The notes: generated by a model from the letters alone, not told the origin. Positions 1-8,692 are shown, counted from the first letter of the stretch. The stretch is 64,000 nt of DNA from Neobacillus ginsengisoli (GCF_030813055.1 NZ_JAUSTW010000001.1:558001-622000), one strand, 5' to 3'. Made by a program: numbers and translations.

Positions 1-1326
1 GAGAAAGTCAATCTATTTTATTTTGACGCTGTTGTTGTTGCTGACCTTGACCGACTTTCAAGGAATGTCATTCACTTTGGTCAAATAAAAATGCTCTTAG
101 TTAATGCTGGAGTTCTCGTTGTTACTCCGTCAAAAACCTTTGACTTTTCAAACGAGTCTGACGACATGTTTTCAGACTTTATGTCCGTAATAGCAAAATC
201 AGAATACCAACAAATAAAAAAGCGCCTTGTTCGAGGAACCAGGCAGTCAGCAAAACAAGGGAATTGGTTAGGAAAGAAAAATCCAGTTGGTTATAAGTAT
301 AACAAAGAGACAAAGAAACTCGAACCAAGTAAGGACGCTCCAGTCATAAAAAAAATGTTTAAGCTTTACCTTGAGGGATTGTCAATAAAGGACATTGCTT
401 TCAAGTTTGATCATGAAAATGTTGTGACCACTATTGGTCTCATTTGGACTCCTGCTGGAGTTTCTCGACTCCTTAATAATCCGGTTTACGCTGGTCATTC
501 ACTCTATGGAAAAACTACTCAAAGAAAAGTTGAGGGAAAAAGAGTGACAAAGAAGACAAAAAAGGAGGAGCAAATTTTGGCTGAGAATACTCATGAAGCT
601 CTTATATCTCAAGAGGACTGGGAACAAGTTCAAGCAATTAAAGAGAAAAGGAACTTCAGACCTCCCTCCTTGAAACTTGGTAAACATAAATTCTCTGGTC
701 TCATTATTTGTGGCATTTGTGGAGGGGTTCATTCCTTTCAGACCTCAAGAGGAAATAAAAAAAGAATTTCAAGCTGTCAAACTCGTCAATATAACGGAGA
801 CATGACTCAATATTCAGTTTGTCCAAATAAAGGAGCGAACGTCTCCGAGTTTGAAAAGCTTTTTTATACTGAACTAGGTCAATATGCTGATAAGCTGGAG
901 GAATATGTTAAGCTGATCAAAGGAGCTGACAAAGGAAAGATCGTGAACCGTGAGGGAGAAATTGACACCAAAAGGAAACAAATCCAAAAACTTGAGCAAA
1001 GCGTCAAGAGGGTTCAACATGGTTTTATAATGGAGGTATTCTCCGAGTCTGAAGCTCAACAGCAAATAAAACAGCTTAAAGACCAAATTCAAGGCCTAGA
1101 AGAGCAAATAGAACAGCTTCGGAACCAAGAGGAATCAAACCATCTAGACTTTGTGGAGATAACGTTGAACAAAATTAGAAAAGTCCTTACTGGAGGAGAG
1201 CAACTTTCTGAGGTTGAAGCAAATGACATTTTGAGAGACTACATTGAAGCAATTTTTTATACAAAGACTGGAAATAATATTGAAATTGAAATTGTATGGA
1301 AAGACATTGTTGGCCTCGTTGCATGA
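1..1326 (+). CDS. Large serine recombinase, C-terminal part (5' end outside window)
   Basis: The reading frame is already open at base 1, so the start lies to the left; the ATG at 91 is internal. The visible part begins inside the resolvase catalytic domain (DLDRLSRN at about bases 49-72), continues through a recombinase domain, then a zinc-ribbon with CGICGG and later Cys residues, and a long Lys/Glu/Gln-rich coiled coil near the C-terminus. This layout is that of phage or ICE integrases and of SpoIVCA-type recombinases, which catalyse site-specific integration and excision through a Ser nucleophile that is not visible here. Such genes usually sit at the edge of their element, so an attachment site is expected close by. 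Family assignment is firm; the element type is unknown. Confidence 0.93.
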   Translation, partial: EKVNLFYFDAVVVADLDRLSRNVIHFGQIKMLLVNAGVLVVTPSKTFDFSNESDDMFSDFMSVIAKSEYQQIKKRLVRGTRQSAKQGNWLGKKNPVGYKYNKETKKLEPSKDAPVIKKMFKLYLEGLSIKDIAFKFDHENVVTTIGLIWTPAGVSRLLNNPVYAGHSLYGKTTQRKVEGKRVTKKTKKEEQILAENTHEALISQEDWEQVQAIKEKRNFRPPSLKLGKHKFSGLIICGICGGVHSFQTSRGNKKRISSCQTRQYNGDMTQYSVCPNKGANVSEFEKLFYTELGQYADKLEEYVKLIKGADKGKIVNREGEIDTKRKQIQKLEQSVKRVQHGFIMEVFSESEAQQQIKQLKDQIQGLEEQIEQLRNQEESNHLDFVEITLNKIRKVLTGGEQLSEVEANDILRDYIEAIFYTKTGNNIEIEIVWKDIVGLVA

Positions 1327-1337
1327 GGTCATTTTTT

Positions 1338-1448
1338 TTGTTTGCCACGGTCTTTCCCTCCCCTCTGGCGACCAATTTAAAACGTCCGGAAGACCACGTC
1401 AAAGCAATTCCTGATATCTGGAGTGAAGAACCTGTAGTTTTCATCTAA
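1338..1448 (+). pseudogene. Possible 3' remnant of a gene cut by element integration
   Basis: Immediately after the recombinase stop an open frame runs to a TAA at 1446-1448. Its translation ends in KAIPDIWSEEPVVFI, which has ordinary amino-acid composition rather than the biased look of random AT-rich DNA. The frame has no ribosome binding site of its own; the in-frame ATG at 1323 overlaps the recombinase stop. I do not recognise the family. A host-gene 3' end left at an attachment site would explain it, but this is inference and the stretch is short enough to be chance. Confidence 0.3.
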
Positions 1449-1692
1449 ATCGGAAGAAAGCATAATTTGTTACCCAGTTAATTCTGAAATGACTACCTGA
1501 ACAATGGAATAAAGGATGAATTTATGTACATAACCCAACCTCAAAAATATTTAACCTACTTGTTAAATTGCAGTGTTCAGAAAATTTGACTTTATGGACA
1601 CTTTAAAAGGCTACATTTTTGACTAGCCTTTATTCATAATGGAAAAATTACTTCAAATAATTAAATAAGTTTCATATAAAGTTTTAACATTG

Positions 1693-1738
1693 CCTTAATA
1701 TAGAGTTTACATTAAGGAATTACAATGAAATAGTAAAC
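1693..1738. promoter_or_regulatory. Two dyads upstream of the organophosphorus ABC locus
   Basis: CCTTAAT at 1693-1699 is repeated inverted as ATTAAGG at 1711-1717, and GTTTAC at 1705-1710 is inverted as GTAAAC at 1733-1738. They lie 40-80 bases before the lipoprotein start, where an operator would be expected. The DeoR-family protein at 6602 is the natural candidate ligand, but that link is inference. No clear SigA promoter hexamers with good spacing were found here. The rest of 1449-1775 shows nothing else recognisable. Confidence 0.35.
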
Positions 1739-1775
1739 AATCAACAAAAAACAACATCAAAAGGAGAAATTATTA

Positions 1776-2888
1776 ATGAATCGTAAATGGAGCAAGAAAT
1801 CTATTAGATCTTTTCAAGCTGCAGTATTAGGTTTAAGTTTACTAGGTTTAGCAGGATGTGGAACAAAAGAAGGATCTACTGCTCCGGTCAAAAATGACCC
1901 AAATAAGTTAACCATCGGAGAAATTGAAACAAAAGCAAAGAAAGAAGGAGAAATTAATAGTGTTGGTATGCCTGATACATGGGCAAACTTGGGACAAACA
2001 TGGAACGATATCAGCAAAAAATATAATTTAAAACATACTGATACAGATTTGTCAAGCGCTGAAGAGATTGCTAAGTTTGAATCCGAAAAGCAAAACGCAA
2101 CAGCTGATATCGGTGACATGGGGATTTCTTTCGCTCCAATTGCTGTACAAAAAGGATTGGCCCTTCCATATAAAACATCTCATTGGGATGAAATACCTCA
2201 ATGGGCGAAGGATGATAAAGGGAATTGGGTTGTTGGATACCAAGGAACGATTGCCTTTTTAACGAATAAAAATTTAGTAAAAAACCCCCCAAAATCCTGG
2301 GACGACATTTTAAAGGGAAATTACAAGGTAACAATTGGAGATGTGCAACGTGGTGCACAGAATCAGATGGGGGTACTTTCTGCTGCTATGGCTTACGGTG
2401 GTAGTGAAACAAATATTAAACCAGGGATTGACTTTTTTGCTAAGCTTGCCAAGCAAGGCCGTCTTAGTCTGACAGATGCAAAGCCGGCTAATATTGAAAA
2501 AGGCGAAGTAGAAGTTGCAATTGTATGGGATTTCAATGCACTAAGTTATGCTACTCAAATCAATCGTAACCAATTTGACGTATGCATTCCAAAAGAAGGT
2601 TCAGTAGTAAGTGGTTATACAACCATCATCAATAAATATGCAAAACATCCATATGCTGCGATGGCGGCTAGAGAATATATCCTAAGTGATCAAGGACAGA
2701 TTAACTTGGCGAAAGGCTTTGCTCGTCCAATTCGTAATGTACAACTTCCAAATGAAGTTGCAGACAAACTGCTTCCAAAAGAGCAATACAAAAATGCAAG
2801 ACCTGTTCAAGACCCTAAAGCTTGGGAAAAAACTGCTAGTACACTACCACAACTATGGCAGGATGAGGTGTTAGTAAATGTCAAATAA
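1776..2888 (+). CDS. ABC transporter substrate-binding lipoprotein (organophosphorus-type locus)
   Basis: 370 residues with a basic, hydrophobic signal peptide and a lipobox LAGC placing the lipid-modified Cys at residue 28, so the mature protein is anchored outside the membrane. The rest reads as a type 2 periplasmic-binding fold of the family that includes putrescine, Fe(III) and 2-aminoethylphosphonate binding proteins. AAGGAG precedes the ATG. The 3' end overlaps the next gene by 11 bases, implying translational coupling with a phosphatase-superfamily enzyme; that context points to a phosphonate or phosphate-ester ligand. The actual ligand cannot be read from the sequence. Confidence 0.85.
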   Translation: MNRKWSKKSIRSFQAAVLGLSLLGLAGCGTKEGSTAPVKNDPNKLTIGEIETKAKKEGEINSVGMPDTWANLGQTWNDISKKYNLKHTDTDLSSAEEIAKFESEKQNATADIGDMGISFAPIAVQKGLALPYKTSHWDEIPQWAKDDKGNWVVGYQGTIAFLTNKNLVKNPPKSWDDILKGNYKVTIGDVQRGAQNQMGVLSAAMAYGGSETNIKPGIDFFAKLAKQGRLSLTDAKPANIEKGEVEVAIVWDFNALSYATQINRNQFDVCIPKEGSVVSGYTTIINKYAKHPYAAMAAREYILSDQGQINLAKGFARPIRNVQLPNEVADKLLPKEQYKNARPVQDPKAWEKTASTLPQLWQDEVLVNVK

Positions 2889-3711
2889 AGTTATAGCAAT
2901 TGTTGTTGATGGCATGCGATACGATAAGGGGTGTGAAGCACTAGGATTTATTCAACACCTAGTTGAAACGAATCAGGCGGCACTTTATAAAGTAAAGTCG
3001 GAGCTTCCTAGTCTTTCCCGTCCGCTATATGAAGTGTTACTGACAGGTACGCCCGCATCAATGAATGGAATTACATCAAATCAAACAGTGCGTCTATCTA
3101 CCGAGAAAAGCCTCTTTCATCTTACGAAAGAAAATGGCTTGAAAAATGCAACGGCATCTTATTACTGGGTAAGCGAGCTTTATAATCGTGCACCATTCCA
3201 TTTTATTGAAGACCGTGAACAAGAAGATGAGTCTAAGCCAATTCAATACGGAAAGTTTTATTGGGATGATGACTATCCGGACAGTCATGTGTTGATGGAT
3301 GCTGAGGCTTTGCGCAGAAAGTATGATCCGGACTTTCTATACATTCATCCTATGGGAGTGGATGTAAAAGGGGAAAATTACGGCTCGGAATCTAAAGAAT
3401 ATCGTGAGCAAATTTTAAAAATGGGCAGCTTGTTAGCACAGCTTCTACCTATTTGGATGAAAGCAGGTTACCATATTTTAATTACCTCTGACCATGGCAT
3501 GAGTGAATACGGCAACCATGGTGGCATAACAAATGGTGAACGTGACGTACCACTTTTCATCATCAGCTCAAGAATTGAAACGGGATTTCACGAGGAAGTC
3601 GTTCCACAATTGGCTTTTGCACCGCTCGTTTGTGAACTCTTAGGTATTGAGCAAACCGAAAAAATGATTTCATATCGATTGCCTGGACTGAAAGAGACGG
3701 TCGCGCTTTAG
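2878..3711 (+). CDS. Cytosolic alkaline-phosphatase-superfamily hydrolase (NPP/phosphonoacetate-hydrolase-like)
   Basis: 277 residues, no signal peptide, so cytosolic. Expected metal and catalytic residues of the nucleotide pyrophosphatase/phosphodiesterase branch can be placed: D11 (VVDGMR), probable nucleophile S47 in LSRPLYE followed by LLTGTP, D162, D205-H206 (TSDHG) and H214. In the usual D-x-x-x-H ligand pair the second residue here is E166 rather than His. Members hydrolyse phosphate mono- or diesters or the C-P bond of phosphonoacetate. Embedded between the binding protein and permease genes, it probably cleaves the imported substrate. The start overlaps the upstream gene. Superfamily is sure, reaction is not. 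Confidence 0.8.
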   Translation: MSNKVIAIVVDGMRYDKGCEALGFIQHLVETNQAALYKVKSELPSLSRPLYEVLLTGTPASMNGITSNQTVRLSTEKSLFHLTKENGLKNATASYYWVSELYNRAPFHFIEDREQEDESKPIQYGKFYWDDDYPDSHVLMDAEALRRKYDPDFLYIHPMGVDVKGENYGSESKEYREQILKMGSLLAQLLPIWMKAGYHILITSDHGMSEYGNHGGITNGERDVPLFIISSRIETGFHEEVVPQLAFAPLVCELLGIEQTEKMISYRLPGLKETVAL

Positions 3712-3770
3712 AAATCGAGACTTTCGTGTTGGCTATATTTAAGTTGAAAAAGATAATTCCCCATATATAG

Positions 3771-3808
3771 TTTGAATCGATTTGGCTTTCGAGCTAAATC
3801 GATTCAAA
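3771..3808 (+). promoter_or_regulatory. 17-bp perfect hairpin with TTCG loop inside the operon
   Basis: Arms 3771-3787 and 3792-3808 pair over 17 positions (one G-T), closed by a TTCG tetraloop. No T-run follows on the + strand, so it is not a standard intrinsic terminator. Between the phosphatase and permease genes it could stabilise the upstream mRNA 3' end, making binding protein more abundant than permease. Each arm also contains the self-palindrome AATCGATT, so a protein operator is an alternative. Confidence 0.75.
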
Positions 3809-3841
3809 AAATTGTAGTCACATATAGAGGAGCGAAAAATC

Positions 3842-4696
3842 TTGCACAAAATAAAAAAACAAAAACTGTATTTATTAGCTCTTTTACTGCCATTTATCAT
3901 TTTGGTTATTGGCTTTGAAATTGGGCCGTTAGCTTCAATGATTAAAAATAGCTTTTATGCAGACGATGGAATCAAGATTTCATTGGATCAATACGTAACC
4001 ATATTCAAAAGTAAATTTTACTTGCAAGCAATTCATAACAGCGTTCTTATTTCATTTTTTTCTGCAATAACTTCTATTATTGTGGCCGTTGTTGTCGCCT
4101 ATTCGTTTACAAAATTCTCAAAGAAAGCACAAAACCGATTACTTATGATTGCCAATATGACTTCTAATTTTGAAGGGATTCCTCTTTCTTTTTCATATAT
4201 TATTTTACTTGGAAACAATGGGCTATTTACTTTACTTTTTGCCAAGCTTGGATGGAATGTGTTTTCACACTTTAATTTATATTCTTGGACAGGATTAATT
4301 CTTGTTTATGTATACTTTCAAATTCCACTGGCTATTATGCTTCTTTATCCTTCTTTTCATGGGATTAAACGTCAATGGAAAGAAGCAGCTGCGTTATTAG
4401 GAGCTTCTAAACTGAAGTTTTGGCTTCATATTGGTCTACCAGTTCTGTTACCTAGTATTGCAGGTATATTCAGTATTTTGTTTGCGAATGCCATAGGTGC
4501 TTATGCTACAGCGTATGCCTTAGTCGGCAGCAACTATAATTTATTATCATTGCAAATTGCGGCTCTAGTTTCCAGTGATGTTACATTAAAACCACAGCTA
4601 GGTAGTGCATTGGGTGTACTTTTAGTTTCAACAATGATTCTAGCGATGTGGTTTAATCAACGAATGATGCGCCGTATTAGGAGGGATTTACAATGA
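3842..4696 (+). CDS. ABC transporter permease, first subunit
   Basis: 284 residues with about six hydrophobic segments and the cytoplasmic EAA loop (EAAALLGASKLKFW, then GLPVLLPSI) that contacts the ABC ATPase. It begins at TTG, chosen because GAGGAG lies seven bases upstream. Homology type is the binding-protein-dependent permease (BPD_transp_1) family used by phosphonate, iron and polyamine importers. The stop overlaps the next permease start by four bases (ATGA), so the two should be made together as a heterodimeric channel. Confidence 0.87.
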   Translation: MHKIKKQKLYLLALLLPFIILVIGFEIGPLASMIKNSFYADDGIKISLDQYVTIFKSKFYLQAIHNSVLISFFSAITSIIVAVVVAYSFTKFSKKAQNRLLMIANMTSNFEGIPLSFSYIILLGNNGLFTLLFAKLGWNVFSHFNLYSWTGLILVYVYFQIPLAIMLLYPSFHGIKRQWKEAAALLGASKLKFWLHIGLPVLLPSIAGIFSILFANAIGAYATAYALVGSNYNLLSLQIAALVSSDVTLKPQLGSALGVLLVSTMILAMWFNQRMMRRIRRDLQ

Positions 4697-5565
4697 AATC
4701 TTCATTGACTTTTCATAAAGCGGCGGTTGGATTACTCATCATTTACTTGTTGATTCCGCTATTGGGAACATTCCTATTTTCTATCTCAGATAAGTGGGAC
4801 CATACTATTTTGCCAGAGTCTTTGACCATGAAATGGTACATTGCAATATTTCAAGATGAACGATTTTTCGCTGCTTTTCAACGAACCCTGTTTCTGATCG
4901 GGACGACTGTAGGACTAAGTATTCTGATCATGCTTCCAACCGTTTTTATTATAGCTGTCTATTTTCGTAAATTAGAAGGGATGCTTCAAGCTGTAGCCAT
5001 GCTTCCTTATGGAATACCTCCAATCGTTGGGGCTGTTGGGTTAATCAAGTTATATTCGAATGGACCAATTCAAATTTCAGGCACACCGTGGATTTTGATT
5101 GGTGCTTATTTCGTGACTATTTTACCATTCATGTATCAGGGGATTAGCAATAGTCTTCGTACAATTAATGCAGTAGAACTTGTTGATGCAGCGGAGTTAC
5201 TGGGGGCAACAAAATTCCAAGCTTTTCGAACAGTTGTGTTTCCTAATATTTTATCTGGCATTCTAGTATCAACTCTTTTATCCGTTGCTCTGTTGTTTAG
5301 TGAGTTTTCTTTTGCAAAGCTACTTGTTGGGGGGCAGTTTGAAACTCTTCAAATTTATCTCTCTGACAAACTTAATAGCAGTGGACACCTTTCAAGTGCA
5401 ATTGTTATTTCGTATTATTTAGTCATTTTATTATTAACATGGGCAATTTTAAAAATTACGTATAGAAATCCTAAGCGTCCTATTCTGTTAAACAAGAAAC
5501 GAAGACTTTCGTTTTTTAAGAAACCATATTCGGAAAAAATAACTTCTTTAGAGGGTGAAAACTAA
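4693..5565 (+). CDS. ABC transporter permease, second subunit
   Basis: 290 residues, multi-spanning, with an EAA loop DAAELLGATKFQAF followed by VVFPNILSGI. It is the partner of the preceding permease and is coupled to it by a four-base overlap; its stop overlaps the ATPase start by one base (TAATG). The C-terminal tail is basic and cytoplasmic. Family assignment is firm; substrate follows only from context. Confidence 0.87.
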   Translation: MKSSLTFHKAAVGLLIIYLLIPLLGTFLFSISDKWDHTILPESLTMKWYIAIFQDERFFAAFQRTLFLIGTTVGLSILIMLPTVFIIAVYFRKLEGMLQAVAMLPYGIPPIVGAVGLIKLYSNGPIQISGTPWILIGAYFVTILPFMYQGISNSLRTINAVELVDAAELLGATKFQAFRTVVFPNILSGILVSTLLSVALLFSEFSFAKLLVGGQFETLQIYLSDKLNSSGHLSSAIVISYYLVILLLTWAILKITYRNPKRPILLNKKRRLSFFKKPYSEKITSLEGEN

Positions 5566-6578
5566 TGACCTATGTAACCATTGAACAAGTTACCAAGAGA
5601 TATGATAAACAGGTCGTTTTAAATAATATTTCTTTAACACTAGAAAAAGGCGAATTTGCTACACTTCTTGGGCAAAGCGGATGTGGGAAAAGTACATTAT
5701 TACGTTCAATTGCCGGACTTGAAGAAGTTGATGTAGGAAATATCTTTGTAGATCAAAAAAACATTACTCACTTATCACCGCGGCACCGTGATGTTGGTAT
5801 GGTGTTTCAGGCTTATGCTCTTTTCCCGAATATGACTGTTTTTGATAACATCGCATATGGACTTAAAATGAAAAAAGAGAGAAATATTAAATCAAAAGTT
5901 CAAAACATGATTGATATGGTTGATTTAACAGGTAAGGAAGAATCTTATCCTCATCAATTATCTGGGGGACAACAACAAAGGGTTGCTCTTGCACGAGCCC
6001 TTGTAATGGAACCGAAAGTGTTACTTTTGGATGAGCCATTAAGCGCATTGGATGCAAAAATCAGAAAAAATTTACAAAAGGAATTAAAAAGAATACAGAG
6101 AGAATTAGAGATCACAACTATCTTTGTTACACATGATCAAGAAGAAGCTATGACTCTGTCTGATAAAATTTTTATTATGAATGAAGGAAACATTGTGCAA
6201 TCCGGATCTCCTTCAGACATTTATGTTTCTCCAGTCAATACATTTGTTGCAAATTTTATTGGAAACTATAATGTTATAGATATGGATGTTTTTTATAAAC
6301 TTGTTCGCAGTACAGAATTGAAAGGTCACGAAGTGGCCATTCGTCCAGAAGTTTTACAATTGGTACCTGTAGGTAGCGGTACCCTTGCTCAACAAGATAA
6401 TTGGACAGCCAAAGGTTATATTAAAGATATTTCAATGACAGGGAATATTTTAAGATACGAAGTTGAAACAGATGGTTCTATTTTCCACGTGGATTCTCTG
6501 CACCATCAAAGGGAAATGCTGCAAAGAGGCACATCTGTTTATATCCTTATACCGAAGAAAGAATGCATTGCTTTATAA
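5565..6578 (+). CDS. ABC transporter ATP-binding protein
   Basis: 337 residues. Walker A GQSGCGKST at 36-44, Q-loop in MVFQAYALFP, signature LSGGQQQ, Walker B LLLDEPLSALD and the switch His in FVTHDQEEA are all intact. The C-terminal 100 residues form a TOBE-like regulatory domain, as in the MalK/PotA/FbpC class of import ATPases. It powers the two permeases encoded just upstream. Start overlaps the previous stop by one base. Confidence 0.92.
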   Translation: MTYVTIEQVTKRYDKQVVLNNISLTLEKGEFATLLGQSGCGKSTLLRSIAGLEEVDVGNIFVDQKNITHLSPRHRDVGMVFQAYALFPNMTVFDNIAYGLKMKKERNIKSKVQNMIDMVDLTGKEESYPHQLSGGQQQRVALARALVMEPKVLLLDEPLSALDAKIRKNLQKELKRIQRELEITTIFVTHDQEEAMTLSDKIFIMNEGNIVQSGSPSDIYVSPVNTFVANFIGNYNVIDMDVFYKLVRSTELKGHEVAIRPEVLQLVPVGSGTLAQQDNWTAKGYIKDISMTGNILRYEVETDGSIFHVDSLHHQREMLQRGTSVYILIPKKECIAL

Positions 6579-6601
6579 ATTATAAATCATAAGGTGATAA
6601 A

Positions 6602-7384
6602 ATGTTCATTTTGCCAGAAGAAAGAAAGAATGAAATTTTAAATGAACTTAAAAGGACGGGGAAGGTAAAAGTCCCTGACTTAGCTAAAAAATTTAATATT
6701 TCAGAGGAAACCATTCGTCGCGATTTGACGATACTCGAGGAGAAGGGAGCCTTGAAAAAAGTTTACGGTGGAGCGATTGCAACAAGCTTTAAATCTGGGG
6801 AGCCTCCGTTTTCACAGCGTACTACGGTGAATCAAGCAGAGAAAATCAAAATTGGTAAAAAAGCAGCAGAACTCATTTCCGATGGCGATGTGATTGTGAT
6901 AGATGTAGGTACGACCACTGTTGAGTTTGCTCATTTTATCCAAAACAGAAAGAACATTACAATTCTAACAAACTCTATTCCCGTCTCAACCGTATTAACG
7001 GAATCCCTCAATCAAAATAAATTTACAGGGGAGATTTTATTGTTGGGGGGACAAATTGATCCTAAACAACTATCTGTAAGTGGTCGTCTAACCGAACAAT
7101 TGTTGAATCAATTCAACATTGATAAGGCATTCATTTCAGCAGGTGGTGTTTCTATCCAAAACGGAGTAAGCAATTATCATTTAAACGAAACATTAGTTTC
7201 CCGAATCATGGTCGAAGTGTCAAAACAAATTATTCTATTAACTGATCATTCAAAATTCGGTGTTGATACATTCTGTAAGGTTTGTCCCTTAGAAAAAGTC
7301 GATATGATTGTCAGTGATCAACCATTTCCAGAATCATGGAAGAATGTTTTGGAATTAAACGAAACCAAATGGATTGAAGCATAG
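6602..7384 (+). CDS. DeoR/GlpR-family transcriptional regulator
   Basis: 260 residues with the N-terminal DeoR helix-turn-helix (VPDLAKKFNISEETIRRDL) and the C-terminal sugar-phosphate-sensing domain (DVGTTTVEFA, LTDHSKFG). Family members usually repress neighbouring catabolic genes and are released by a phosphorylated metabolite. Lying 23 bases after the ATPase gene and before a sugar-phosphatase-type HAD gene, it probably controls this locus; candidate operators are the dyads at 1693-1738 or the hairpin at 3771. AAGGTG precedes the ATG. Confidence 0.9.
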   Translation: MFILPEERKNEILNELKRTGKVKVPDLAKKFNISEETIRRDLTILEEKGALKKVYGGAIATSFKSGEPPFSQRTTVNQAEKIKIGKKAAELISDGDVIVIDVGTTTVEFAHFIQNRKNITILTNSIPVSTVLTESLNQNKFTGEILLLGGQIDPKQLSVSGRLTEQLLNQFNIDKAFISAGGVSIQNGVSNYHLNETLVSRIMVEVSKQIILLTDHSKFGVDTFCKVCPLEKVDMIVSDQPFPESWKNVLELNETKWIEA

Positions 7385-7409
7385 TAATTTATAAAAGGAG
7401 ACAAACAAC

Positions 7410-8279
7410 ATGAGTTTAATTGCAATAGACCTAGATGGAACACTATTAAACCATCACAATGAAATTAGCGAAGAAAATATAAGAGCTATTCAATATGCCC
7501 AAGAAATGGGCATTGAGATAGCCATTTCGACAGGCCGTGCATATTTTGATGTTAAAAAAATTTGTGAAAAGGCCGGACTTTCTACATTTGTAATCGGCAC
7601 AAACGGTGCAACCATTCATTCAAAAGATAACAAGCGGATTTCTGCTACTACTCTAGATAAAAGACATGTCCTATCCATTCTTCAATGGCTAGACGAACGT
7701 GATTATTACTATGAAGTATTTACAGATAAAGCAATTTATGCTCTTAAAAAGAGAAGGGAAAATTTCCATAACGAGATTCAACGTCTGAAAAGCACAAATT
7801 TAGAAGCGGATATGAAAGAATTAGTAGAGATAGCGGAAAGACAATTTGATCAGTTTGGGTATGTTTTAGTTGAAAACTACCATGATATCCTAAAACAAGA
7901 GGAAGACTTTTATAATATTTTAGCATGTTCTTTTGATAAAAAGAAATTGAAAGAAGGATGGGAACAATTTATTGAGTTTGATGAGTTACTGGTTGTTTCA
8001 TCTGCAGATCATAACATTGAAATTACTAATAAAAACGCTTCAAAAGGAATTGCTCTTGAAAAATTAGCTTCGTTGACGAACAGTTCCTTGAATCGTTCAA
8101 TGGCAATCGGTGACAGCAACAATGATCTATCTATGTTGAAGAGAGTTGGATATGGTGTTGCAATGGGAAATGCGAAGGATGAGATAAAAGAAGTTTGTAC
8201 GGCAACAACACTTAAGAACGATGAGAATGGTGTAGCCCATGCCATCTACCGATACCTTGAGAATCTCGTGGTTCAATAA
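7410..8279 (+). CDS. Cof-type HAD-IIB family phosphatase
   Basis: 289 residues. HAD motif I DLDGTL with D7 and D9, motif II STGR, the type IIB cap in the middle, and motif IV GDSNNDLSML near the end are present. Enzymes of this group dephosphorylate small phosphorylated metabolites such as sugar phosphates. It is the last gene of the organophosphorus locus and could process the phosphorylated product released from the imported compound. AAAGGAG lies upstream and an intrinsic terminator follows at 8287. Substrate unknown. Confidence 0.88.
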   Translation: MSLIAIDLDGTLLNHHNEISEENIRAIQYAQEMGIEIAISTGRAYFDVKKICEKAGLSTFVIGTNGATIHSKDNKRISATTLDKRHVLSILQWLDERDYYYEVFTDKAIYALKKRRENFHNEIQRLKSTNLEADMKELVEIAERQFDQFGYVLVENYHDILKQEEDFYNILACSFDKKKLKEGWEQFIEFDELLVVSSADHNIEITNKNASKGIALEKLASLTNSSLNRSMAIGDSNNDLSMLKRVGYGVAMGNAKDEIKEVCTATTLKNDENGVAHAIYRYLENLVVQ

Positions 8280-8286
8280 TAATGTA

Positions 8287-8319
8287 AATAACCTGCTATA
8301 ATAGTAGGTTATTATTTTT
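8287..8319 (+). terminator. Intrinsic terminator closing the organophosphorus locus
   Basis: A 12-bp inverted repeat (AATAACCTGCTA with TAGTAGGTTATT, one G-T pair) with a three-base loop is followed by ATTTTTA. It separates the HAD gene from the SMR pair. Confidence 0.75.
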
Positions 8320-8356
8320 AAACGCCGATATTGCTACCGAAGGAGAGAACCTTTAA

Positions 8357-8692
8357 ATGGCATGGATTTACATTATAATTGCAGGTTTTTTAGAAATAGT
8401 TTGGGTTATAGGTCTTAAATATTCACACGGATTTACGGAATTAATACCGAGTATACTAACTGTGGGAATTATTATTTTCAGCTTTTTTTTATTATCAAAA
8501 GCTTTACATTCCATTCCAATAGGAACAGGATATGCAATTTTTACGGGTTTGGGTACTGTAGGAACTGTTGCTATTGGCGTGATTTTTTGGGGAGAGCCCA
8601 TCAATTTACTAAAAGTTTTTTTTATTATTTTAATGATTATTGGAATAATTGGACTTAAAATCATTCCAATAGATAGCCAAAACCCTAAATGA
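8357..8692 (+). CDS. SMR-family transporter subunit, YkkC/Gdx-like
   Basis: 111 residues, four membrane segments, with the essential membrane Glu at position 13 (FLEIVWVIGLK). The Trp-rich IVWVIGLK after Glu13 is typical of the SugE/Gdx guanidinium-exporter subgroup and of YkkC. It forms a pair with the next gene 24 bases downstream, as in ykkCD and ebrAB, where the two proteins make an antiparallel heterodimer. Substrate could be guanidinium or quaternary cations. The 37 bases after the upstream terminator leave no room for a guanidine riboswitch. Confidence 0.88.
   Translation: MAWIYIIIAGFLEIVWVIGLKYSHGFTELIPSILTVGIIIFSFFLLSKALHSIPIGTGYAIFTGLGTVGTVAIGVIFWGEPINLLKVFFIILMIIGIIGLKIIPIDSQNPK

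Noticed and set aside
1187..1444. Minus-strand 85-codon frame across the recombinase end
   Set aside because: Mostly antisense to the recombinase gene and no initiation site; the plus-strand reading of 1338-1448 looks more natural.
8320..8356. Guanidine riboswitch before the SMR pair
   Set aside because: Only 37 bases are available after the terminator and no conserved riboswitch element is visible.
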